The notes: a model not told the origin generated them from the letters alone. A DNA stretch of 64,000 nucleotides from PCC-10605 sp964409355 (GCA_964409355.1 CAYPDC010000002.1:1-64000); one strand, 5' to 3'. Numbered from the stretch's first letter, positions 9,328 to 17,936 are shown. Numbers and translations: made by a program.

Positions 9328-9948
9328 ATGAAATTAATCTCCTATCTTTCTTCTTCCCTGTTAATTGTAAATTGGTTAGGAGTAATATTCAATTTTTCTC
9401 CTGTGTTTGCTTCAGAAATAGAAGAAATAAAATCAAACAATACATCTTATCAGTGTAATCAAGATTGGGAAAGTTTAGTAAATTCTCTAACGAAAAATAT
9501 TGCTGATTATGGTAATAGAATTATTCAAAGTGCGAGGATTTATCCCAATTTAGAAAACTTTTTGCCTACTTATATTGTTACTGCCAGTATCCCTGATACT
9601 CAATCTTTACCTCTGAATAATTTTGCTAATGAGGATTTTAATACTTTAGAAAATCAAAACATAAAACAATTATTTTTTACCACTTTAGAAAGGCAATATT
9701 CTAGTGATAATCGTATTATTGAAGCTCAAAATTTTCATTGGTTAATCTTCACTTTTACTCCCCAAGGATGGCAATTAGTGAAGGCGATGACGAGATTTGG
9801 TTATCCTCAATCTCCAGGGAATTTTTCTGTTTCTCCCCCCCGTGATACGACTAACGGTATAATTGGACAGGCTGTGAATTTATGGTTAAGAGATTTTGAC
9901 ATCCTCTGCGACCTGAAGGACGCAGATTCCCACAAGCAACTAGAATAA
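9328..9948 (+). CDS. Secreted cyanobacterial protein, C-terminus replaced by IS sequence
   Basis: From the ATG at 9328 (a GTG at 9310 is also in frame) the protein begins with a typical signal peptide (about residues 1-29, cleaved near SPVFASE). The mature part has no domain I can name. Near the C-terminus it reads GQAVNLWLRDFDILCD; cyanobacterial relatives end in a WLRDC-type motif. From about 9898 the codons come from the end of an IS200/IS605 element, so the last 14-17 residues are foreign. The gene begins about 20 bp after sppA and was probably cotranscribed with it. Function unknown; the truncation may be tolerated. Confidence 0.65.
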   Translation: MKLISYLSSSLLIVNWLGVIFNFSPVFASEIEEIKSNNTSYQCNQDWESLVNSLTKNIADYGNRIIQSARIYPNLENFLPTYIVTASIPDTQSLPLNNFANEDFNTLENQNIKQLFFTTLERQYSSDNRIIEAQNFHWLIFTFTPQGWQLVKAMTRFGYPQSPGNFSVSPPRDTTNGIIGQAVNLWLRDFDILCDLKDADSHKQLE

Positions 9949-10882
9949 ACTAAGTTGCTTGTAAGTGGTTGACGGTTCATCGCAAACAGCTACCGAGGTA
10001 GTCTTACACTTGCTCCCACGTCCATTTATAGTCTCCGTATGCCCTACGGCGACTTTGATCTGATTAGCGATATTTTCTGCCGCACAAACATCACAGTCGT
10101 GATGTTGTCCGCAATTAAGACAAGTCCATTCTCTGATATTGAGGGGCTTCTTTCCGCCCCGAAAACCGCAATGAGAGCATTTTTGGGAGGTGGCTTCCCA
10201 TCGATTCACCACTACTAATTTGCGTCCATATTTATTGCATTTAGCGGTGAGCAAATCACGGAATTTTCTCCATCCTGCATCACTAATAGCCCTAGATAAT
10301 TTGCGGTTTTTCTGCATACCTGAAATATTGAGATCCTCGATAGCAATAGCTTTGTTTTCGCAGACTAATCGAGTAGTTAACTTATGTAGAAAATCAGTCC
10401 TTCTATCTTTAGCTTTTTCGTGAAGTTTAGCCAACTTCAGCCTAGCCTTTTCTCTACGTTTAGACCCTTTTTGACCCCGAGACAATTTGCAATTTGCTTG
10501 TTTTATTTTTCGCAATAACCGCTTGCAAATCACGATATGATTGCTGAAGAACGGGAGCATCCCGTTTTTGTAAAAACATACCAAAATTAACGACATATTA
10601 AGGGTTTAGACATATTTAAAATGGCTAATTGCAAAATTGGGATGCTCCCTGAAGAACAATGTTTGATACTTCAGCCAACCACCCTCGTTCTTTTGTCTTT
10701 TTCGCCTGAGTAATGACTTTCTTGTCTAAGTCTTGAGGAAAAGATTCGCCATTTTTGTATGCCTCATGACATAAAGCTAAGGCATCGTTCCACACTACTC
10801 TTGCACATCCGAAGGCTTTTGCCAAAAGATGCTCTTGACTTTGAGTGGGATAGATGCGATATTGGTATCTAACTTTATCCAT
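9940..10882 (-). pseudogene. tnpB: tnpB with deleted RuvC-I region, frameshift and an inserted mini-element
   Basis: The likely start is the ATG at 10882 (MDKVRYQYRIYPTQSQEHLL); a frame from 10924 is also open. The N-terminal part runs to EVSNIVLQ and is interrupted by a 97-bp insertion (10553-10649). Across it the sequence continues QQSYRDLQ, then jumps in another frame to KLSRGQKGSKRREKARLKLA and onward to the stop at 9940. The second half keeps the RuvC glutamate (IAIEDLNISG), the zinc finger (CSHCG, CLNCG) and the final aspartate (HDCDVCAAENIANQ). The segment with the first RuvC aspartate (GIDLG-type) is missing, about 130 residues judged by family length. Nuclease activity is not expected. 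Confidence 0.85.
10553..10649. mobile_element. 97-bp mini-element with 11-bp perfect terminal inverted repeats inside tnpB
   Basis: The left end is GGGAGCATCCC (10553-10563) and the right end is its exact complement GGGATGCTCCC (10639-10649). The element is flanked by TGAAGAAC at 10545-10552 and 10650-10657, an 8-bp direct repeat. Removing the insert and one repeat restores the tnpB reading EVSNIVLQ-QSYRDLQ. There is no coding capacity, so it is a MITE-like element moved by a transposase located elsewhere. Confidence 0.75.
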
Positions 10883-10897
10883 TTGGTCTTTAGGAAA

Positions 10898-11300
10898 ATG
10901 ACTGATTATAGACGTGGTTTTCATTCTGTTTCTTCATTATATGCTCATTTGGTCTTTGTTGTAAAGTACCGCCGCAAAATTTTTACGGCGGAGCATATTG
11001 AATACATGAGGGAAGTTTTCTCGGAAGTAGGAAGAAAGATGGATTTCAGGGTAATAGAGGTTAATGGAGAGGAAGAAACATTGCCATCTCCTCATCGAGT
11101 ATCCTCCAAAATTATTCATATCCCAAATCATTAATGCCCTGAAAGGGGTATCCAGTCGGATGTTGAGAAAGAGGTTTCAACTGAAACCTCATCAAAAGCA
11201 TCTATGGAGTCCTAGTTATTTCGCTGTAAGCTGTGGCGGTGCTCCCTTAGCGAAAATCAAACAGTACATTAAAGACCAGAAAGCTTCTAACGTCCTTTAG
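10898..11300 (+). pseudogene. tnpA: tnpA, Y1 (HUH) transposase of IS200/IS605, frameshifted at the HUH motif
   Basis: The ATG at 10898 begins MTDYRRGFHSVSSLYAHLVF, a normal TnpA start. At EVNGEEE the frame runs on wrongly to a stop at 11134. The proper continuation, HCHLLIEYPPKL with the two HUH histidines, lies in another frame (near 11079) and runs on to the tyrosine helix (KIKQYIKDQ) and a TAG at 11298-11300. One extra base in the GAAGAAAC stretch explains the shift. The catalytic residues survive in sequence but cannot be read in one frame. Confidence 0.85.
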
Positions 11301-11554
11301 GACGAGGCTTGAGACCCATGTAGGTTTGGTCAATGGAATTACGAACTATGAACTCAGGTGAATGCCATCATCCCCTTACTGACATGACTATAGTATAAGT
11401 GAATCAGTTTGATAACGATGATAGCTTATCATCTCCTTTGATCATAATTTCTCCTCGTTGCCCAGGTTAATAATAATTGTTTCATTTCTTGGGGAGATGC
11501 GATCGCACCCCATCAGTAGCAATCAAATAAAAAGGATTGTTATCCAGAGTTTTT

Positions 11555-12640
11555 TCACTCGTCGGTATCAAAAGGCTTATTTTTTTTGGAAGGGGGGAAA
11601 GGGAGAAACTCAGAAGGGCAGGTTTTTAAGATTTGGGTGAAGACAAGGGAGGAATGAAGATAAGGAGACAAGGTAGATGTTACACAGGAAAAATCGTCTT
11701 TTTGCCAAAATTTGTTAATTTCAACTTGCAACTCAGGTAATACCCATGAATAGTATTGAGGATAAACAGGTAAACGGGGGTGTAATTCATAGCCTTGTTG
11801 TGATAGGGTTTGTTTAATTACCTCTATGTCTTGATGGTGATAATCTGGGTTTACCTCATCTTTTGGTACTATTCCCCCTAAATCTGTTATACCTAATTCA
11901 AGGGATTTTAATAATAATTGCTTATTTGTCAGCAAATTAGGGGGAATTTGTAGGGTAATATCCATCGGTAATGTTTCTCTGGCAATGGTGATCATTTCCA
12001 ATATTTCTTCATCGTTGAGGGGATTTCCCTGAAATTCGTCTTTTACCCCCGGTTGATAAGGTTGTAATATCACTTCCTGAATATGCCCATATTTGCTGTG
12101 TAAAAGGGCGATCGCACCTAAACTGTCTTTTCGCTCTTGTTTTGTCTCTCCTATGCCCATCAGAATGCCTGTAGTGAAAGGAATTTTAAGCTCTCCTGCC
12201 CATTGTAACTGTTGTAATCTTAATTCAGGAACTTTGGTAGGGGCGTGTTTATGGACGTTGTCTAGTAATTTAGGGGTAATTTGTTCTAACATTAAACCAA
12301 GAGAGACATTGACTTGTTTTAGTAATGCCATTTCCTGATAACTTAAAACCCCCGCATTAGTATGGGGCAAAAAACCCATAGATAAGGCTAATTTAGCCAA
12401 TTCATAGATTCTTTCTATCCATAACTTACGACGAGGGGATTGAGGATGAACTTCACCGCTTAAAATCAATATCTCGATTACGTTTTTATTTTGCAATGAA
12501 GTGAGAGTTTCTCTTGCTTTTTCTAATTCTAACCAATTACTTTGATGGGGATCAGTGCGAAAATTACAGTATTGACAACGATTAAAACACTCATAAGTCG
12601 GTACTAGGGTATAAGCTGGACTATAGGTAATAATTGACAA
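11555..12640 (-). CDS. cofG: 7,8-didemethyl-8-hydroxy-5-deazariboflavin synthase subunit CofG
   Basis: A radical SAM enzyme that, with CofH, makes Fo, the deazaflavin chromophore that cyanobacteria use as antenna in DNA photolyase. The CxxxCxxC cluster motif is CFNRCQYC, and the family segments TYSPAYTLVPT, LSGEVHPQSPRR, GILMGIGET and GGIVPKDEVNPD are all present. The open frame extends upstream through the tRNA-Gly gene, so it cannot start at the first ATG (12712). No ATG lies between the tRNA and the conserved start; the TTG at 12640 gives MSIITYSPAYT, matching relatives, with AGGA about a dozen bases upstream. About 361 residues. cofH is not in the window. Confidence 0.9.
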   Translation of the reverse strand: MSIITYSPAYTLVPTYECFNRCQYCNFRTDPHQSNWLELEKARETLTSLQNKNVIEILILSGEVHPQSPRRKLWIERIYELAKLALSMGFLPHTNAGVLSYQEMALLKQVNVSLGLMLEQITPKLLDNVHKHAPTKVPELRLQQLQWAGELKIPFTTGILMGIGETKQERKDSLGAIALLHSKYGHIQEVILQPYQPGVKDEFQGNPLNDEEILEMITIARETLPMDITLQIPPNLLTNKQLLLKSLELGITDLGGIVPKDEVNPDYHHQDIEVIKQTLSQQGYELHPRLPVYPQYYSWVLPELQVEINKFWQKDDFSCVTSTLSPYLHSSLVFTQILKTCPSEFLPFPPSKKNKPFDTDE

Positions 12641-12682
12641 AACAATCAGAAATCCTAATATCAAACTGTGAATAATTACAAA

Positions 12683-12754
12683 AGCGGGTAACGCGATTCG
12701 AACGCGCGACATTCACCTTGGCAAGGTGACGCTCTACCACTGAGCTATACCCGC
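12683..12754 (-). tRNA. tRNA-Gly (anticodon GCC)
   Basis: The minus strand folds as a full cloverleaf: acceptor GCGGGTA pairs with TACCCGC (discriminator T), D arm GCTC...GAGC, anticodon stem TCACC/GGTGA around the loop TTGCCAA with anticodon GCC, and T arm CGCGC-GTTCGAAT-CGCG. CCA is not encoded. It lies directly upstream of cofG on the same strand. Confidence 0.97.
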
Positions 12755-12847
12755 ATCAGTCATTTATGACATTTAACATTATGTCTAAGAATTAAAAAAA
12801 AGTCAAGGTTTTTCCCAAAAAATTTTTTCCCCCCGAATTTGCCTTAA

Positions 12848-12951
12848 GGTGGTTTCCAAGAAAGAATCTACCCATTTTCTTGATAATTCTCCCTTTGTGT
12901 TTTGGGGGGTTAGGGGGGATCGTGCTGGTATATTTATTGTTAGAAATCACC
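12848..12951. mobile_element. MITE copy 1 (104 bp), at the stop codon of the response regulator gene
   Basis: Ends GGTGGTTTC...GAAATCACC, imperfect inverted repeats, flanked by TAA at 12845-12847 and 12952-12954. The interior has a C-run/G-run inverted repeat, TTCTCCC...GGGGGG. The last base of the element plus two bases of the duplication form the TAG stop of the minus-strand regulator gene. Related copies lie at 17719, 33674 and 49659. Confidence 0.8.
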
Positions 12952-13622
12952 TAATCTTTTAAGACATAGCCTACACCCCTGACAGTTTGAATGATTCTTT
13001 TTTCTTTATTGGACTCTAATTTTAATCTTAAATATCTCACATACACTTCTATAATATTAGAGTCGCCGCTAAAATCATAACCCCAAACTTTTTGCAAAAT
13101 CTGATCTCTAGTTAAAACCTGTCGGGGGTGAGAAATTAGATATTCCATCAAGTCGTATTCTGTTGCCGTTAAATCAATGATGCGATCGCCTCTTTTTACT
13201 TCACGGGTGCGACGATTCAAACTTAAATCGAGGAAGTGTAACTCGTCTGGATCTTTGGCATTTTTGTGTCGTAAATGTACTCGTAAACGGCTTAATAATT
13301 CCTCAATACTAAAAGGCTTAAGAATATAGTCATCAGCACCAGCATCTAAACCAGCGACGCGATCGCTAATTTCGTCCTGTGTTGTCAGAAGAATAATCGG
13401 AAGCATACAGCCAATACTACGGAGTTGACGACAAACATCGAAACCGGACATTTGAGGTAACATCCAATCAACAAGAATTAAATCAGGGTTATTTTTTTGA
13501 GCAGACTCTAACCCTTCCTTCCCATCACGAACAATTATAACTTCATATCCCTCATACTGCAGTTCTAATTCTAAAAACTTGCCTAATTTTTGTTCATTTT
13601 CTACCACTAAAATCTTACTCAT
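12951..13622 (-). CDS. OmpR-family two-component response regulator (ManR/Rre16-like group)
   Basis: 223 residues. The receiver domain (1-120) has the phospho-acceptor in LVDWMLPQMSG (Asp52), the Thr/Ser switch (ILLTT) and the KPF lysine; the winged-helix DNA-binding domain (about 128-222) ends RGVGYVLKD. The N-terminal acidic pair is written VVENE, i.e. one of the usual two acidic residues is Asn. I recall similar VENE starts in the cyanobacterial ManR-like group, but cannot confirm it here. No kinase gene is adjacent. The TAG stop is shared with the end of a MITE. It follows larB by 42 bp on the same strand. Confidence 0.85.
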   Translation of the reverse strand: MSKILVVENEQKLGKFLELELQYEGYEVIIVRDGKEGLESAQKNNPDLILVDWMLPQMSGFDVCRQLRSIGCMLPIILLTTQDEISDRVAGLDAGADDYILKPFSIEELLSRLRVHLRHKNAKDPDELHFLDLSLNRRTREVKRGDRIIDLTATEYDLMEYLISHPRQVLTRDQILQKVWGYDFSGDSNIIEVYVRYLRLKLESNKEKRIIQTVRGVGYVLKD

Positions 13623-13664
13623 CTTTACTAACTCTCTTTTTTGAAACTATAAAAAATATAGGCT

Positions 13665-14420
13665 TTACCGAACTAATTTTAAGATTTTACCCGCTAACAT
13701 TGCCGCGCCAAAACCGTTATCAATATTAACAACGCCGATACCAGTGGCACAAGAGTTAAGCATAGTTAACAATGCTGATAAACCGCCAAAACTTGTACCA
13801 TAACCAATACTTGTTGGTACTGCGATCACCGGGCAACTAGCTAAACCAGCTACGACACTAGGTAAAGCACCTTCCATTCCAGCGACTACAATTAAGACAT
13901 CTGCTTCGGCAATAAGATGACGATGATTAAGTAAACGGTGTATTCCTGCCACTCCCACATCCCATAAACGCTCAACCTTAAAGCCACACAATTCGGCAGT
14001 AATGGCGGCCTCTTCCGCTACGGGGAGATCGGCTGTACCAGCAGTGATAATCGAAATTTTGCCTTTATACTTGATTTGACTTTGCCCGATTGCGCCTATT
14101 TTGGCAAGGGGATAATAGCGAAAATCTTGTATTTGTTCCTGTAATAATTCTGCTATTTCTGGTTCAAGACGGGTAGCCATGACGAGGGGGGAATGTTGGC
14201 GCATGACGTTGATAATTTGCCTAATTTGTGGGAGGGTTTTGCCTTGACTCCAAATAACTTCAGGGAAACCTGTGCGTAATTGACGATGGTGATCAATTTT
14301 GGCAAAGTCGTCTATGGCTTCAAAATTTAAGTGTTGCAGTTTTTCTACCCCCTCATTGGGGGACATTTTTCCTTCTGCTATCTGGTTTAATAATATCTCT
14401 AAAGAGGAGCGATCGATCAT
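13665..14420 (-). CDS. larB: Nickel pincer cofactor biosynthesis protein LarB
   Basis: 251 residues from the ATG at 14420 (a TTG at 14426 is in frame upstream). LarB carboxylates and hydrolyses nicotinic acid adenine dinucleotide, the first step towards the nickel-pincer nucleotide of lactate racemase. The sequence shows the PurE-like C-terminal domain: ITAGTADLPVAEEAAITAE, the VAGMEGALPSVVAGL segment and PTSIGYGTSFGGLSALLTML. Cyanobacteria often carry larB without neighbouring larC or larE, as here, so the end use is unclear. It lies 57 bp downstream of the glycosyltransferase gene. Confidence 0.9.
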   Translation of the reverse strand: MIDRSSLEILLNQIAEGKMSPNEGVEKLQHLNFEAIDDFAKIDHHRQLRTGFPEVIWSQGKTLPQIRQIINVMRQHSPLVMATRLEPEIAELLQEQIQDFRYYPLAKIGAIGQSQIKYKGKISIITAGTADLPVAEEAAITAELCGFKVERLWDVGVAGIHRLLNHRHLIAEADVLIVVAGMEGALPSVVAGLASCPVIAVPTSIGYGTSFGGLSALLTMLNSCATGIGVVNIDNGFGAAMLAGKILKLVR

Positions 14421-14477
14421 GAGCAATTTAGAATGTAGAATTAAGAATTAAAAAACTCCGAACTCCGAACTCTTACA

Positions 14478-15440
14478 TTATTGTTTCCAGATTTGCTCTA
14501 AAATCTTATCAGTGGGAATATCAGCAATTTGCGAACTTAAAGACTGAATGCCAAAGATGCGTAGGCACTCAGGGGGGAGTAATTTCGTTGTTTTTGTAGG
14601 TCCAAATAAGGCAATAGTATAGACACCAACTGCGATCGCCAACTGCATGGGCGCACTATCGGTGCATAACATCAAATTTGCCCCCGCAATAATTGCCGCT
14701 AACTTACCAATATCAGGAGGACTAACTACCTTAACAGTGGGACATAAATTAACAATTTCATTAGTCCATTCTAAATCATCAGGACCACATAGTAAAACAA
14801 TGGGAATATCTGGTTGTTTGTGTTGTATATCCTCAATCACCCTTTGCCATTTCGGCACAGGATAAATTTTATTAATACCCTGATAAGCAGTCAACACACT
14901 AGCGCCACCGTGAATGATGATATAACCAGTATCCTTTATTTTTAGCCGTTGTTGCTCAAATTCCGCCCATTCAATATCCTCTTTCGGTACATTAATACTT
15001 AAATCAGGGCAAGAAGTATCAATATTTAAACCCTTGAGTAAATCATGGTACATAAAAGGAATATATTGTTCAGTATTTTTCGGTACAGTACAATTAAGAA
15101 ACCAAGAATTAGATCTTTGATAACCGACACGGGTAGGAATACCATCAAGCCACAGCAAGAAACTAACAATCCAATTTTCTTCAAGATTAATCACTAACTC
15201 ATACTCTCTATCTCTAATCATACCTAAGAGATTCAGATAATCGGCTAATCCATTACGATCCTGAAAATCAAATACTAGCACCTCTTGCACATACTTACAA
15301 ATACGATAACTATTTTTACTTCTCGGCTCAACAATGACATCAATAATGGCTTGAGGATACTTATTTTTCAGGGTTTGTAGAGTCGGAAAAAAGAGAATTT
15401 GATCACTAATACCGCCGGGGATAAGAATTAAAACACGCAT
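14478..15440 (-). CDS. Glycosyltransferase family 9 (heptosyltransferase-like)
   Basis: 320 residues with the two-Rossmann GT-B layout of GT9: N-terminal MRVLILIPGGISDQILFFPT, central YIIIHGGAS and the C-terminal nucleotide-sugar motif LMLCTDSAPMQLAIAVGV followed by LFGPTKTTKL. GT9 enzymes add ADP-heptose or related sugars to lipopolysaccharide cores; cyanobacteria usually lack heptose, so the sugar here is unknown. It is first in a minus-strand run with larB and the response regulator. The next tandem-repeat-rich intergenic stretch separates it from the VWA gene. Confidence 0.85.
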   Translation of the reverse strand: MRVLILIPGGISDQILFFPTLQTLKNKYPQAIIDVIVEPRSKNSYRICKYVQEVLVFDFQDRNGLADYLNLLGMIRDREYELVINLEENWIVSFLLWLDGIPTRVGYQRSNSWFLNCTVPKNTEQYIPFMYHDLLKGLNIDTSCPDLSINVPKEDIEWAEFEQQRLKIKDTGYIIIHGGASVLTAYQGINKIYPVPKWQRVIEDIQHKQPDIPIVLLCGPDDLEWTNEIVNLCPTVKVVSPPDIGKLAAIIAGANLMLCTDSAPMQLAIAVGVYTIALFGPTKTTKLLPPECLRIFGIQSLSSQIADIPTDKILEQIWKQ

Positions 15441-15510
15441 AATAATAACATTTTATAAATAATTCTGAGGATAATTTTAACTCAATAGGAATGAAGAATT
15501 GATCATGAAG

Positions 15511-15645
15511 AATTAATAATTAATAATTAATAATTAATAATGAAAACAAGAGGGCTTAGAATTCAGGATTCAGGAGAATAAGTGAGCAAGAATAAAAACT
15601 ATTATAACTGTTCCCTGTTCCCTGTTCCCTATTCCCTATCCTTGC
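15511..15645. repeat. Short tandem repeats: AATTAAT units and CCCTGTT heptamers
   Basis: About 15511-15540 is a run of TTAATAA/AATTAAT units, and 15611-15640 is a heptamer array (TTCCCTG, TTCCCTG, TTCCCTA, TTCCCTA). Such heptanucleotide arrays are the STRR sequences known from cyanobacterial intergenic DNA. No gene is visible between 15441 and 15669. Confidence 0.6.
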
Positions 15646-15669
15646 CAGACGACTTAGATACTTCCTAAC

Positions 15670-16287
15670 TTAATCAATAACGGCATTAAGTAAAACATCG
15701 GTTAAACTCATGTTTTCTAAATCATCCATTGTGATAGTATCCACAATATCAAATTTTGCTCCTGCTTCTTGCAATAAGTCATCAAGGGCTTTAAAGTATT
15801 CTTTAGCTTTAGTATCGTTGCCAATTTGAATAAAAGAAATACCCAACTCCTCATCTCGATCGATTCTTTGACTAGCATCGATAATTAAACGGATAATCTC
15901 TTTTGGCTCATCAGGAATACCGTCGGTGATAATTAAGATAGTCTCACCGTTTTCTTTGGCTTTTCCTTCGGTTTTGCGTTGAAAATAGTTATCTAAAGCA
16001 TCCTGTAAAACACTCCTTAAATCAGATTTACCCATAGGCTCATTTTGAGCATAGATTTCCCTGATTTTATCGGCATTTACATTGTCATAGCGTCTGAAAC
16101 GCCCAGAAAATAGATAAACAGTAATACCATCACTATCTAACTCGTCACATTTTTGAGCTAAAGCAATGGTTGATTCTTGAGCAATTTCCCATCGTGTTTT
16201 TCCTGTGCCGTCATCGGTGGTTAAGCTACCACTTTTATCGATAATCAAAGTATAGTCTCGATTAGTAACGATTGATTCAATATTCAT
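15670..16287 (-). CDS. von Willebrand factor A domain protein
   Basis: 205 residues forming a single VWA domain. The metal-ion-dependent adhesion site is complete: DKSGS near residue 17, the SDLRSVLQDAL threonine/serine helix and ILIITDGIPD. No signal peptide or membrane helix is present, so it is cytosolic, similar to small VWA proteins near tellurite-resistance or chaperone-like complexes. No such partner is adjacent here. Function unknown; binding of a protein partner through a divalent metal is the family theme. Confidence 0.8.
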   Translation of the reverse strand: MNIESIVTNRDYTLIIDKSGSLTTDDGTGKTRWEIAQESTIALAQKCDELDSDGITVYLFSGRFRRYDNVNADKIREIYAQNEPMGKSDLRSVLQDALDNYFQRKTEGKAKENGETILIITDGIPDEPKEIIRLIIDASQRIDRDEELGISFIQIGNDTKAKEYFKALDDLLQEAGAKFDIVDTITMDDLENMSLTDVLLNAVID

Positions 16288-16445
16288 ACAATATTATTCT
16301 CTGTATTGCTTTCTACCATGAATAATAGCTAAAAAATCGGTTTTGGAATTGTAAATTATTCTTGCGATTTTTTTCAGAAACTTTAGATCTAAGTTAAAAC
16401 GGATTTATAACAAAAATTTACAGATTGTAAAATTATTCTTTAATT

Positions 16446-16757
16446 ATGGAAAATCAGCAAAAATACCGAATGATTTGTACCCTCACATTCGGGGATATTT
16501 ATGGTCAAATAATAGTATGGTTGGGGGTTATCTTTATTAGTTTGGCCAGTACATTAGCACTTTGGAGTAGCACTCGTCAAATTTACGCCTTTGCCACTGT
16601 TGCCATTGTCTTAGTCTTATCTTTACCTTTCCTTTTATTCGCTTTTGTGACGACTCTATTTAATCATATTGAATTTGTGCCGATGGAAGAAACTGAAAGT
16701 AGTAAGTCTTCTAATCGTGCTAAGTTTAGTGGAAAACCCGCTCAAGTGGCTAGTTAG
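16446..16757 (+). CDS. Conserved cyanobacterial two-helix membrane protein
   Basis: 103 residues. Two hydrophobic segments, about 20-40 and 46-70, are followed by a polar tail rich in Ser, Glu and Lys (MEETESSKSSNRAKFSGKP). I recognise the general type as a small conserved cyanobacterial membrane protein but no named family. It is on the same strand as pilD, 140 bp upstream, with an AT-rich gap; operon membership is uncertain. Confidence 0.7.
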   Translation: MENQQKYRMICTLTFGDIYGQIIVWLGVIFISLASTLALWSSTRQIYAFATVAIVLVLSLPFLLFAFVTTLFNHIEFVPMEETESSKSSNRAKFSGKPAQVAS

Positions 16758-16897
16758 GAATTAGGAATTAGGAAATTCCCTCTTCCCGTCTCTCCTAATT
16801 CCTATGAAGACTCAATCTTCCCAAATATTGTTAGACTTAATACAAAAGTAATTATTACAATTATTTTATAGAAATTAAAAATTTTTGTGATAAGGTA

Positions 16898-17719
16898 ATG
16901 AAAATCTTAGCAAATTCTATCACTCTGTTAATTATATTTAGTTTTGGTTCGTCTATTGGTAGTTTCCTCAATGTGGTGATTTATCGTATCCCTGAAAAAA
17001 TTTCCCTTATTTATCCTCCTTCGAGATGTCCAAAATGTAAACATCCCCTCGGTAAAACAGAAAATATCCCCGTGGTGGGGTGGCTATGGTTAAAGGGTAA
17101 ATGCCGTTGGTGTCATACCCCCATTTCTTTTCGTTATCCCTTGATTGAGGCGATGACGGGTTTTTTCTTTGTCTTGATTTTCCAATTTTTCGGTTTTTCT
17201 TGGTTAACCCTCGGTTATATGGCTTTTATCAGTTGGTTAATTGCCTTAGCTTTAATCGATTTTGATACCATGACTTTGCCTAATTCTCTCACTCAATCGG
17301 GTTTAGTTGTGGGTTTAGTTTGGCAAGGATGGTTAGGTTTTGTTAGCAATGATGGAGGCGTTAGGGGAATCAGTCTTTATCTTTTTTCGGCTATTGTTGG
17401 GGGGGTAGTGGGAATTTGGTTATTTGACGGTATTTTAATTATCGGTAGTCTCGTTTTCGGTAAACAGGCAATGGGGGGGGGAGATCCCAAATTAGCTAGT
17501 ATGATAGGAGTTTGGTTAGGTTGGCAAGGTGTCTTAATTACTGGTTTCTTAGCCTGTTTAATTGGTTCAATTATTGGTGGAGGTGCGATCGCACTTCGGT
17601 TATTAAAAAAAGGGCAACCCATGCCTTTTGGACCTTATCTAGTAACTGGGGCAGTTACTACTATGTTTTGTGGAAATTATTTATTATCCGTTTATTTAAA
17701 ATGGGCGGGATTGTCTTAG
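16898..17719 (+). CDS. pilD: Prepilin peptidase / N-methyltransferase PilD
   Basis: 273 residues. It cleaves type IV prepilins and methylates the new N-terminus. Residues 40-75 hold the zinc-type pairs CPKC and CRWC of the methyltransferase domain. The A24 aspartates are in LALIDFDTMTLPN and in GGGDPKLASMIG. About eight hydrophobic segments are present, as in full-length PilD. The TAG stop is formed by TTA of a target duplication plus the first G of a MITE that begins at 17719. Pili and natural competence are its expected systems. Confidence 0.92.
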   Translation: MKILANSITLLIIFSFGSSIGSFLNVVIYRIPEKISLIYPPSRCPKCKHPLGKTENIPVVGWLWLKGKCRWCHTPISFRYPLIEAMTGFFFVLIFQFFGFSWLTLGYMAFISWLIALALIDFDTMTLPNSLTQSGLVVGLVWQGWLGFVSNDGGVRGISLYLFSAIVGGVVGIWLFDGILIIGSLVFGKQAMGGGDPKLASMIGVWLGWQGVLITGFLACLIGSIIGGGAIALRLLKKGQPMPFGPYLVTGAVTTMFCGNYLLSVYLKWAGLS

Positions 17720-17820
17720 GCGGTTTCTGTGAAAGAATTTACCAATTTTCTTTATAATTCCCCCCTTATTAAGAGGGGCTAGGGAGGATCTAGCAGGTAT
17801 ATTTATTATTAGAAATCACC
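17719..17820. mobile_element. MITE copy 2 (102 bp), at the stop codon of pilD
   Basis: Ends GGCGGTTTC...GAAATCACC, flanked by TTA at 17716-17718 and 17821-17823. The interior carries CCCCCCTTATTAAGAGGGG, able to form a hairpin. The stop codon TAG of pilD is retained whether or not the element is present, because TTA is followed by G in both cases. Confidence 0.8.
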
Positions 17821-17936
17821 TTAGATAGAGAAAAAAATCAGCACAAATTTAATAATTATGATAGTATCTGAGTTAATTAATTAAAGTTACCTATATTAGA
17901 GAAAAATAAAAAATTGTGTCGGGGAGTGCCAAATAA

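Larger units (their letters stand above)
9899..11335. mobile_element. Decayed IS200/IS605-family element (divergent tnpB and tnpA)
   Basis: The element contains tnpB on the minus strand and tnpA on the plus strand with overlapping, divergent starts. Subterminal hairpins sit at both ends: TCTGCG...CGCAGA at about 9905-9930, and CGTCCTTTAGGACG at 11291-11304. Both genes are broken (see separate entries), so it cannot move itself. Its left side has run into the secreted-protein gene at about 9898. The exact ends cannot be fixed because this family makes no target duplication. Confidence 0.75.

Noticed and set aside
10190..10423. Plus-strand frame inside tnpB as a separate gene
   Set aside because: It is the complement of conserved tnpB coding sequence.
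11458..11640. 60-codon plus-strand frame near the cofG end
   Set aside because: It overlaps the 3' end of cofG on the other strand and begins in repeat-like DNA; no family similarity.
12683..12712. ATG at 12712 as the start of cofG
   Set aside because: It would make the gene read through the 3' half of tRNA-Gly; the family N-terminus begins at the TTG at 12640.
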